The notes beneath the pieces are model-generated. The model made no database searches, had not been told where the DNA came from, and saw only the letters and a program-made list of their open reading frames with translations. DNA of 7,519 nucleotides, taken from an uncultured Lysobacteraceae bacterium (GTDB lineage: Bacteria; Pseudomonadota; Gammaproteobacteria; Xanthomonadales; Rhodanobacteraceae). Below are positions 1 through 5,661 of the stretch, piece after piece (position 1 is the stretch's first letter; every line of letters begins with the position of its first letter). Location of the stretch: contig CAMLLF010000172.1 of assembly GCA_946480705.1 (NCBI GenBank), positions 1-7,519 of the forward strand, written 5' to 3'. The position numbers were made by a program, and so were the translations under genes.

Positions 1-557
1 ATACCGACGGCATCCAGAGCGGGCGCAATGCGCTGCTCGCCGAGATTGGAGGCAATCTCATCTGGTTCGACAGCGCGACGTTGGGCCTGACGGGCGACTG
101 GGTCATCCGCGCGGTCGTCGACTGCCCGACGACGCCGCAGACCGCCGATCTCGTCGTCGGCATGAGCGCGAATCCGCCGGCCTATCTGCCGGGAGGGTCG
201 CTGGTCTACACGGTCACGGTCTCGAACTCCGGGCCCGCCGCGGCGTCGGCGACCGTCGTCGATCTTTTCCCGGCGAGTTTCACCGGCATTACGTGGGTCT
301 GCATCGGCACCGGCGGCGCGAACTGCCCGGCCAACGGCACGGGAAATCTCACGCACAACGTGACGCTGCCGGCAGGCGGACTCGCGACCTACACCATCAC
401 TGGCACGGTCGCGCCGGGCACCAGCGGGAGCCTGTCGAACTCGGCGACGGTCGTCGTGGGCTCGCCCGTAACGGATCCGGACACGAGCAACAACACGGCG
501 ACACTCGCGATCGAAGCCAACAACGACGCGATCTTCGAGGACGACTTCGACGTCTAG
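1..557 (+). CDS. DUF11-repeat protein, probably exported (C-terminal part; start outside window)
   Basis: The frame is open from the left edge (codons begin at base 3) to the TAG at 555-557, giving about 184 visible residues; the true start lies upstream. The TTG at 81 is an internal Leu codon, not a start. The first 45 residues end in a GDWVIRA stretch, typical of a beta-sandwich domain edge. Bases of about 141-518 encode one DUF11 / conserved-repeat domain: it opens with ADLVVGMSANP, continues through YTVTVSNSGP, and closes with DPDTSNNTATL. DUF11 repeats occur in large exported or surface-bound bacterial proteins as structural or adhesive modules. No catalytic motif is visible, so the activity must lie upstream, if there is one. 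After the repeat comes a short linker and the tail NNDAIFEDDFDV, resembling a short C-terminal motif I recall from exported proteins of Xanthomonadales. The domain call is firm; the protein's role is unknown. Confidence 0.85.
   Translation, partial: TDGIQSGRNALLAEIGGNLIWFDSATLGLTGDWVIRAVVDCPTTPQTADLVVGMSANPPAYLPGGSLVYTVTVSNSGPAAASATVVDLFPASFTGITWVCIGTGGANCPANGTGNLTHNVTLPAGGLATYTITGTVAPGTSGSLSNSATVVVGSPVTDPDTSNNTATLAIEANNDAIFEDDFDV
141..518 (+). other. DUF11 (Ig-like beta-sandwich) repeat domain
   Basis: This stretch encodes the diagnostic pattern of the repeat. It has a start of the form ADLVV, then PGGSLVYTVTVSNSGPAAA, alternating hydrophobic strands, a Thr/Ser-rich region with two Cys (in WVCIG and GANCP) that could form a disulfide outside the cytoplasm, an LSNSATVV strand and the terminal DPDTSNNTAT. 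Only one repeat is in view; more may lie upstream. Confidence 0.8.
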
Positions 558-571
558 GTACTGGCCGCGGC

Positions 572-1135
572 TCAGCCGGCGTGCGCGAGCACGCCGCGCC
601 GCGCGGCTGCGCGAAGATCGGCCGACAGCGACGCATCGCCGACCGCGCGCGCCAGGATGACCGCGCCGACCAGCATCGCGAGCGAGGCCAGCGCGGCATC
701 GCGACGCTCCGCTTCCGTCGCGCCGGCAACCTGCGATTCAAGCGCGGTCGCAAAGCGCGCAACGCCGTCGCGCAACACCGCGCGCAGGCTCTCGTCCTGC
801 CGCGCGACATCCGCGGCCAGCGCCGCGAGCGCGCAGCCGCCGCCCGCGTCGGCGCAGTGGGCATCCGACAGATAGCCGTCGACGAACGTCGCAAGACCCT
901 CGCGCAGCCCGTCGCCCAAGGTCACGGCATTGGCCTGGAGCGCGCGGCGGCAGGCCTGCACCGCGAGATCCTGCTTGGACTCGAAGTGACCGTAGAAGCC
1001 GCCGCGGGTCAGTCCCGCCGCCTGCATTAGGTCGTTGAGTCCGATGCCGTCGAAGCCCTTTTCGCGAAACAGCTGGGCCGCCGTATCGATGATGCGTTCG
1101 CGGTTCTCGTCCGCCTGGGCTCTGCTCACGCGCAT
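572..1135 (-). CDS. TetR/AcrR-family transcriptional regulator
   Basis: A 187-residue DNA-binding repressor of normal TetR size. The N-terminal helix-turn-helix spans about residues 11-57: NRERIIDTAAQLFREKGFDG, then GIGLNDLMQAAGLTRGGFYG with HFESKQDL after it. The C-terminal ligand and dimer domain contains GGGCALAALAADVAR (about 98-112), conserved in the TetR group that often sits next to SDR or oxidoreductase genes. I chose the ATG at 1135-1133 because GGAGA lies about 8 bases upstream and because MRVSRAQADENRERI is the usual start of this group. A longer GTG-initiated frame from 1171 lacks a good ribosome site and would run through the promoter. The gene is divergent from the SDR gene at 1275. 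Two matching palindromes in the spacer are its likely operators, which implies autoregulation and control of the SDR gene. Cys94 and Cys101 could take part in sensing, but the inducer is unknown. Confidence 0.9.
   Translation of the reverse strand: MRVSRAQADENRERIIDTAAQLFREKGFDGIGLNDLMQAAGLTRGGFYGHFESKQDLAVQACRRALQANAVTLGDGLREGLATFVDGYLSDAHCADAGGGCALAALAADVARQDESLRAVLRDGVARFATALESQVAGATEAERRDAALASLAMLVGAVILARAVGDASLSADLRAAARRGVLAHAG
577..596. other. Perfect stem-loop at the tetR 3' end, after the DUF11 gene
   Basis: CGGCGTGC pairs with GCACGCCG around GCGA, a GNRA tetraloop when read on the plus strand. It begins 20 bases after the TAG of the DUF11 gene and lies within the last codons of tetR. 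With no T-tract it is not a standard intrinsic terminator, but it could define or protect the 3' end of the plus-strand mRNA. Confidence 0.4.
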
Positions 1136-1164
1136 GGGGTTTTCTCCGGGTTCGTCCGAGTCAC

Positions 1165-1193
1165 TTGACACAGATTAAATGTCGAGCGACATT
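1165..1193 (+). promoter_or_regulatory. Candidate promoter of the SDR gene
   Basis: A perfect -35 hexamer TTGACA (1165-1170) is followed after 17 bases by GACATT (1188-1193), a weak -10 match (3 of 6). The -10 lies in the right half of operator 1, so a bound TetR protein would block it. The -35 is convincing; the -10 assignment is tentative. Confidence 0.45.
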
Positions 1194-1200
1194 CAATCAA
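1172..1200 (-). promoter_or_regulatory. Candidate promoter of the tetR gene
   Basis: On the minus strand TTGATT (1200-1195) precedes TAATCT (1177-1172) by 17 bases. A better -10 match, TTTAAT (1179-1174), is offset by two bases with a 15-base spacer. Operator 1 fills the spacer, the classical position for TetR autorepression. The hexamers are imperfect. Confidence 0.4.
1178..1193. promoter_or_regulatory. TetR operator 1 (inverted repeat)
   Basis: AATGTCGAGCGACATT is a palindrome with 7-base arms (AATGTCG / CGACATT) around two central bases. It shares the pattern AATGTC-N4-GACATT with the site at 1201-1220. It lies in the divergent tetR/SDR spacer over both candidate promoters. Size and position fit a TetR dimer site; binding is inferred. 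Confidence 0.75.
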
Positions 1201-1220
1201 TAAATGTCAGTCGACATTTA
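1201..1220. promoter_or_regulatory. TetR operator 2 (inverted repeat)
   Basis: TAAATGTCAGTCGACATTTA has 8-base arms (TAAATGTC / GACATTTA) around four central bases. Its core matches operator 1 and its centre lies 25 bases from that of operator 1. It sits downstream of the SDR -10 candidate and just upstream of the tetR -35, so occupancy could affect both genes. Confidence 0.75.
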
Positions 1221-1274
1221 AATGATCGCACAACCCGCGATCATCCAACCTGCTGAACAAGAAGGATTTTGACG

Positions 1275-1976
1275 ATGAAGCTCGAAAATGCGGTGGTCTT
1301 CGTGACCGGCGCCAACCGCGGCCTCGGCCGCGCATTTGCCGAAGCCGCACGCGCGGCCGGTGCCCGCAAGGTCTATGCGGCAGCGCGCGACCCGGCCAGC
1401 GTCGATCTCGCCGGCGCCGTGCCGGTAGCGCTCGACGTGACCGACGCCGCACAGGTACGCGCCGCGGCCGAACGCGCCGGCGACGTGACGCTGCTGATCA
1501 ACAATGCGGGCATTCTGCGCCCGGCCGGCCTGCTCGACGGCGAGGCGAGCATCGAATCGGCGCGCGCCGAACTCGAAACCAACTACTTCGGACCGTGGCG
1601 CGTCGCCCAGGCGTTCGCGCCGGCGCTCAAGGCCAACGGCGGCGGTGCCATCGTCAACGTGCTGTCGGTACTGAGCTGGCTGACCGTCCCGGGATTCGCA
1701 CCGTACAGCGCGTCGAAAGCGGCCGCGTGGCAGCTCAGCAACGGGTTGCGCAACGAATTGCAGGCTCAGGGCACACAGGTGACGAGCCTGCACGTCGGCT
1801 ACATGGATACCGACATGGCCAGCGGCTATGACGGCGAGAAGTCGTCGCCGGCCGAGATCGCGCGCCTGACGCTGGCGGGCGTCGAGGCCGGCCAGGCCGA
1901 AGTGCTTGCGGATGCGATCACGCAGCAGGTGAAACAGGGACTGTCCGCGGCGAAGCCGCCTTACGCGGCGGCCTGA
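1275..1976 (+). CDS. Short-chain dehydrogenase/reductase (SDR), classical type
   Basis: A 233-residue cytoplasmic NAD(P)-dependent oxidoreductase with a single Rossmann domain. The cofactor motif TGANRGLG is at residues 11-18. The Arg15 and Arg38 surroundings suggest, but do not prove, a preference for NADPH. NNAG is at 76-79. The catalytic tetrad is complete: Asn103, Ser131, Tyr144 and Lys148 (YSASK). Length matches classical SDRs. I chose ATG at 1275 because GAAGGA (1261-1266) lies 8 bases upstream; the in-frame TTG at 1269 would sit only two bases from that site. The gene is divergent from the tetR gene and shares its paired operators, so it is probably induced when the regulator releases DNA. 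The substrate cannot be read from sequence; SDRs beside TetR regulators often act on small carbonyl or alcohol compounds. A terminator follows directly. Confidence 0.92.
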   Translation: MKLENAVVFVTGANRGLGRAFAEAARAAGARKVYAAARDPASVDLAGAVPVALDVTDAAQVRAAAERAGDVTLLINNAGILRPAGLLDGEASIESARAELETNYFGPWRVAQAFAPALKANGGGAIVNVLSVLSWLTVPGFAPYSASKAAAWQLSNGLRNELQAQGTQVTSLHVGYMDTDMASGYDGEKSSPAEIARLTLAGVEAGQAEVLADAITQQVKQGLSAAKPPYAAA

Positions 1977-1983
1977 CAGGCAA

Positions 1984-2011
1984 AAACGGCGGCGCTTTCG
2001 CGCCGCCGTTT
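1984..2011. terminator. Bidirectional intrinsic terminator between SDR gene and ychF
   Basis: AAACGGCGGCGC (1984-1995) pairs perfectly with GCGCCGCCGTTT (2000-2011) around the loop TTTC. On the plus strand the stem is followed by CGTT. On the minus strand the stem's own terminal U residues run into two more, giving UUUUUG, the stronger signal. It lies 7 bases after the SDR stop and 3 bases after the ychF stop, so it should end both convergent transcripts, including the long minus-strand operon. Confidence 0.88.
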
Positions 2012-2014
2012 CGT

Positions 2015-3106
<1,092 letters not shown>

Positions 3107-3164
3107 GGTGGATCCGCAGGAAGTGAAAAGTGGTTGATTGCCAAACGATAAAATGCTGCGTCGC

Positions 3165-3752
3165 TCAGGACTTCGCCGGCGCCGTGTGCAGCCGTTTCAT
3201 CGCCTCGTTGAAATCGCCCGACAGGGCCAGAGGCAGCACGTCGAACGCATCGCCGATCGACGCCATGATCGCGTCTTCGTCCTTCGCGCCGGCGCGGCCG
3301 AGTACCCAGCCGGTGACCTTGTCCTTGTGGCCGGGATGGCCGATGCCGACGCGCAGGCGGTGGAATTTGCCGTCGCCGAGATGGGCGATGATGTCGCGCA
3401 GCCCGTTCTGGCCGCCGTGCCCGCCGTCGAACTTGAGCCGCGCCGTTCCCGGCGGCAGATCGAGTTCGTCGTGGGCGACGAGCATCTCGTCGGGCGCGAT
3501 CTTGTAGTAGCGCAGCGCCGAGACCACGGCGATGCCGCTCTTGTTCATGAACGTGGTCGGCTTCAGCAGCAGCGCCTGCTGCCCGCCGATCGAAACTTTC
3601 GCCGTTTCCGCATGCAGTTTCGATTCGACGCCGAAGCGCGCGCCGAGCTGCCGAGCGAGCGCGTCAATAAACCAGAACCCGGCGTTGTGCCGGGTTCTGA
3701 GATAGTCGGCCCCGGGGTTGCCGAGGCCGACGAGCAGGCGCAAACGAGCCAT
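3165..3752 (-). CDS. pth: Peptidyl-tRNA hydrolase
   Basis: A 195-residue cytoplasmic esterase that frees tRNA from peptidyl-tRNAs dropped by stalled ribosomes. Family residues are all present: Asn12 (in GLGNPG), catalytic His22 (RTRHNAG), Asn70 ([10 protein letters not shown]), Asp95 (VAHDELDLP) and Asn116 ([10 protein letters not shown]). Length matches bacterial Pth. The ATG at 3752-3750 gives the expected [14 protein letters not shown] start. There is no Shine-Dalgarno sequence in the 12 bases before it. A perfect hairpin (3764-3781) fills most of the 33-base gap from the rplY stop, so translation may depend on ribosomes arriving from rplY. The rplY-pth-ychF order is standard. Confidence 0.98.
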   Translation of the reverse strand: MARLRLLVGLGNPGADYLRTRHNAGFWFIDALARQLGARFGVESKLHAETAKVSIGGQQALLLKPTTFMNKSGIAVVSALRYYKIAPDEMLVAHDELDLPPGTARLKFDGGHGGQNGLRDIIAHLGDGKFHRLRVGIGHPGHKDKVTGWVLGRAGAKDEDAIMASIGDAFDVLPLALSGDFNEAMKRLHTAPAKS

Positions 3753-3763
3753 GCGAAGCGGAA

Positions 3764-3781
3764 TCGCGTCGTTCGACGCGA
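3764..3781 (-). promoter_or_regulatory. RNA hairpin in the rplY-pth gap
   Basis: In the minus-strand transcript TCGCGTCG pairs perfectly with CGACGCGA around AA (in practice 7 pairs and a 4-base loop). No U-tract follows, so it is not an intrinsic terminator. It lies 4 bases after the rplY stop codon and 11 bases before the pth ATG. If folded it would bring the AAGG that overlaps the rplY stop to about 13 bases from the pth start. Confidence 0.55.
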
Positions 3782-3785
3782 AACC

Positions 3786-4487
3786 TTACTTCTTCTTGGC
3801 CGGAGCCGGAGCTGCCGCCGGAGCCTTGGCCGGGGCGGCCTTGCCGCCCTTGGCCGGCGCCGCCGGCGCCGCAGCCGCGTCAGCAGCCGGCGCTTCCTCG
3901 ACTTCTTCCTTCGCGAGCTTGGCCAGCACCACGGCGACGTCATGCTCCTTGCCGAGCTTGAGTTCCGGGATTTCGACGCCGGCCGGCAGCTTCAGGTCCG
4001 ACAGATGGACGATGTCGCCGACATTGAGGCCGCTCAGATCGACTTCGATGAACTCCGGAAGATCCTTCGGCAGGCACGAAATCGCGATTTCGTTGAGTTC
4101 GTGCGTGACGAGCACGCCGGCGGTCTTGCCGGCCGGCGACTTTTCCTGGTCCAGGAAGTGCAGCGGAACGCGGATCTTCAGCGCCTTGTTCTCGCTGACG
4201 CGCTGGAAGTCCAGGTGCAGCAGGCGCTGCTTGTACGGGTGACGCTGCATGTCGCGCAGCAGAACCTTCTGGTTCTTGCCGTCGAGCTTCAGGTCGATGA
4301 TCGAGGAATAGAACCACTCGTGCTGGGAAGCCATGTAGACGTCCTTGTGCACGAACTGGATGCTCTGCGGCTTTTCATCGCCGCCGTAGAGGATTGCCGG
4401 AACGACGTCCGCGTGACGCAGGCGGCGGCTCGCACCTTTCCCCTCGTCCTTGCGCGACTCGGCCGGAATTTCGTGAATCTTTGCCAT
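3786..4487 (-). CDS. rplY: 50S ribosomal protein L25, long CTC/TL5 form
   Basis: A 233-residue 5S rRNA-binding protein of the large ribosomal subunit. The L25 domain covers about residues 1-93 (ESRKDEGKGASRRLR start, VPAILYGG, then HPYKQRLLHLDFQRV). The CTC-type beta domain covers about 95-190 (VPLHFLDQEKSPAGK through DVAVVLAK). The last 40 or so residues are almost only Ala, Pro, Lys and Gly and end in KKK, a disordered basic tail. E. coli L25 has only the first domain (94 residues). The ATG at 4487-4485 has AAGG nine bases upstream. The gene lies 83 bases after prs. That leader contains two hairpins and a possible 8-codon ORF whose stop overlaps the rplY ribosome site. E. coli rplY is known to be autoregulated by L25 at translation, so control in this leader is plausible. 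Confidence 0.97.
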   Translation of the reverse strand: MAKIHEIPAESRKDEGKGASRRLRHADVVPAILYGGDEKPQSIQFVHKDVYMASQHEWFYSSIIDLKLDGKNQKVLLRDMQRHPYKQRLLHLDFQRVSENKALKIRVPLHFLDQEKSPAGKTAGVLVTHELNEIAISCLPKDLPEFIEVDLSGLNVGDIVHLSDLKLPAGVEIPELKLGKEHDVAVVLAKLAKEEVEEAPAADAAAAPAAPAKGGKAAPAKAPAAAPAPAKKK

Positions 4488-4499
4488 GACAAACTACCT

Positions 4500-4526
4500 T
4501 CAGTGATGACCGCCTCGCGGCGGCAT
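4500..4526 (-). CDS. Possible leader peptide ORF upstream of rplY (MPPRGGHH)
   Basis: The sequence reads ATG, seven more codons and TGA. It is preceded by GGAGGAG with five bases between AGGAG and ATG, the strongest Shine-Dalgarno match in this part of the operon. The TGA overlaps the AAGG of rplY, and the rplY ATG follows 12 bases after the stop, so translation could be coupled. The Shine-Dalgarno is buried in the 3' arm of the preceding hairpin. At 8 codons this may be chance; no homologue is known to me. Confidence 0.3.
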   Translation of the reverse strand: MPPRGGHH

Positions 4527-4553
4527 GAAGGCTCCTCCGCGACCAGAGGAGCC
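4509..4553 (-). promoter_or_regulatory. Two tandem RNA hairpins in the rplY leader
   Basis: In transcript order, hairpin A pairs GGCTCCTC (4553-4546) with GAGGAGCC (4537-4530) over an 8-base loop. Hairpin B pairs GCCGCC with GGCGGT (4524-4509, one G-U pair) over a GCGA tetraloop of the stable GNRA class. Neither is followed by a U-tract, so terminator function is unlikely. They lie between prs and rplY, suiting translational control or mRNA stability. The stems are visible directly; the function is inferred. Confidence 0.6.
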
Positions 4554-4570
4554 GAAGGTCGACCGACGGA

Positions 4571-5527
4571 TCAGTCGACGTAAAGCGAACTCACCGACTC
4601 GCCGAATGCCACGCGGCGGATCGTTTCGGCCAGCAGTTCCGCGACCGTCAGCTGACGGATGCGGCTGCATGCCTGGATTTCGGGCGTCAGCGGGATGGTG
4701 TCGGTGACGACGAGTTCGTCCAGCTGCGAATTCATGATGTTGCTCAGCGCCGAACCCGACAGCACCGGGTGGGTGCAGTAGGCGACGACGCGGCGCGCGC
4801 CCTGTTTCTTCAAGGCATTGGCCGCGGCGCACAGCGTGCCTGCGGTATCGACGATGTCGTCGACGAGTACGCAGGTCTTGTCGCGCACGTCGCCGATGAT
4901 GTTCATGACCGTCGACTCGTTCGGCCGCGGGCGGCGCTTGTCGATGATCGCGAGGTCGGCGTCGTCGAGGCGCTTGGCGATCGCGCGGGCGCGTACCACG
5001 CCGCCGACGTCCGGACTGACCACGATCAGGTTGTCCGTGCCCTGGCTGCGCCAGATGTCGGCGAGCAGCACGGGCGACGCGTAAACGTTGTCGACCGGAA
5101 TATCGAAGAAACCCTGGATCTGGTCGGCATGGATGTCGACCGTCAGCACGCGGTCGGCGCCGACCGTGCCGATCATGTCCGCCGCGACCTTCGCCGTGAT
5201 CGGCACGCGCGCCGAGCGCGGGCGGCGATCCTGGCGGGCATAGCCGAAGTACGGAATCACCGCGGTCACCGTGGCCGCCGATGCGCGCTTGAGCGCGTCG
5301 ATCAGCACCAGCAGTTCCATGAAATTGTCCGCGGTCGGTGCACAGGTCGGCTGGATCACGAACACGTCCTGACGACGCACGTTTTCCTCGATCTCGACCT
5401 GGACCTCGCCGTCGGAAAACCGGCCGCACAGCGCCTTGCCCAACGGCATGCCGAGCCGGTGCGAGACGTTCTCCGCCAGTCGCCGGTGCGCGTTGCCGGT
5501 GAACAGCATCAAACCTTGCGTATTCAT
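4571..5527 (-). CDS. prs: Ribose-phosphate pyrophosphokinase (PRPP synthetase)
   Basis: A 318-residue class I enzyme that makes PRPP from ribose 5-phosphate and ATP for purine, pyrimidine, His, Trp and NAD synthesis in the cytoplasm. Motifs in order: FSDGE (37-41), [15 protein letters not shown] (59-73), the flexible region [18 protein letters not shown] (92-109), [17 protein letters not shown] (131-147, with metal-binding His133), catalytic DKRRP (196-200) and the PRPP-binding signature [12 protein letters not shown] (220-231). Length is close to the usual 310-318. The ATG at 5527-5525 has GGAG six bases upstream and gives the normal short N-terminus. It follows tRNA-Gln by 58 bases and precedes rplY, as in Pseudomonas and Xanthomonas relatives. 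Confidence 0.98.
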   Translation of the reverse strand: MNTQGLMLFTGNAHRRLAENVSHRLGMPLGKALCGRFSDGEVQVEIEENVRRQDVFVIQPTCAPTADNFMELLVLIDALKRASAATVTAVIPYFGYARQDRRPRSARVPITAKVAADMIGTVGADRVLTVDIHADQIQGFFDIPVDNVYASPVLLADIWRSQGTDNLIVVSPDVGGVVRARAIAKRLDDADLAIIDKRRPRPNESTVMNIIGDVRDKTCVLVDDIVDTAGTLCAAANALKKQGARRVVAYCTHPVLSGSALSNIMNSQLDELVVTDTIPLTPEIQACSRIRQLTVAELLAETIRRVAFGESVSSLYVD

Positions 5528-5554
5528 TCGAATCTCCGCCAGCCGCCGTTGACC

Positions 5555-5568
5555 GGGCGCCGGCCCGA
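5555..5568 (-). other. Short hairpin between tRNA-Gln and prs
   Basis: In the transcript CGGGC pairs with GCCCG around CGGC, about 20 bases after the tRNA 3' end and upstream of the prs ribosome site. It has no U-tract. It could be a spacer structure left after tRNA processing; the stem is short and may be chance in GC-rich DNA. Confidence 0.25.
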
Positions 5569-5585
5569 TGCGTTGGATGATTCAT

Positions 5586-5661
5586 TGGCTGGGGCGGTAG
5601 GACTCGAACCTACGGATGCGGGAATCAAAATCCCGTGCCTTACCGGCTTGGCGACGCCCCA
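5586..5661 (-). tRNA. tRNA-Gln (anticodon UUG)
   Basis: 76 bases fold into a complete cloverleaf: acceptor TGGGGCG/CGCCCCA with the U1-A72 pair typical of bacterial tRNA-Gln, D arm GCC/GGC, anticodon stem CGGGA/TCCCG around TTTTGAT (anticodon TTG), and T arm GTAGG/CCTAC around TTCGAAT. The discriminator is G and the 3' CCA is encoded. It reads CAA (and CAG by wobble) codons. No promoter is evident just upstream, so it is probably processed from the operon transcript. Its first 22 bases overlap the 3' end of the ispE frame. The D-loop (AAGCCGGTAA) has one more base than the E. coli form as I recall it, within the canonical range. Confidence 0.98.

Noticed and set aside
81..83. TTG at 81 as the start of the DUF11 protein
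   Set aside because: The frame is open to the left edge with continuing domain-like sequence, and the codon falls in the middle of a beta-strand region.
1136..1171. Longer tetR start (GTG at 1171)
   Set aside because: It adds 12 residues unlike the family, has no ribosome site and would run through the promoter; the ATG at 1135 has GGAGA and the conserved N-terminus.
4530..4553. Intrinsic terminator between prs and rplY
   Set aside because: The stem is perfect but is followed by UUCAUG, not a U-run. The cluster probably continues, so a leader-control role is more likely.
3138..4583. Plus-strand ORF of 481 codons opposite pth and rplY
   Set aside because: It spans two well-supported minus-strand genes and their spacers. 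The composition is that expected of reversed GC-rich codons and no motif is recognisable.
4500..5585. Minus-strand ORF of 361 codons overlapping prs in another frame, starting right after the tRNA CCA
   Set aside because: Frame-shadow of prs with Arg-rich composition and no ribosome site. Only its last nine codons matter, because they contain the separate leader ORF candidate before rplY.
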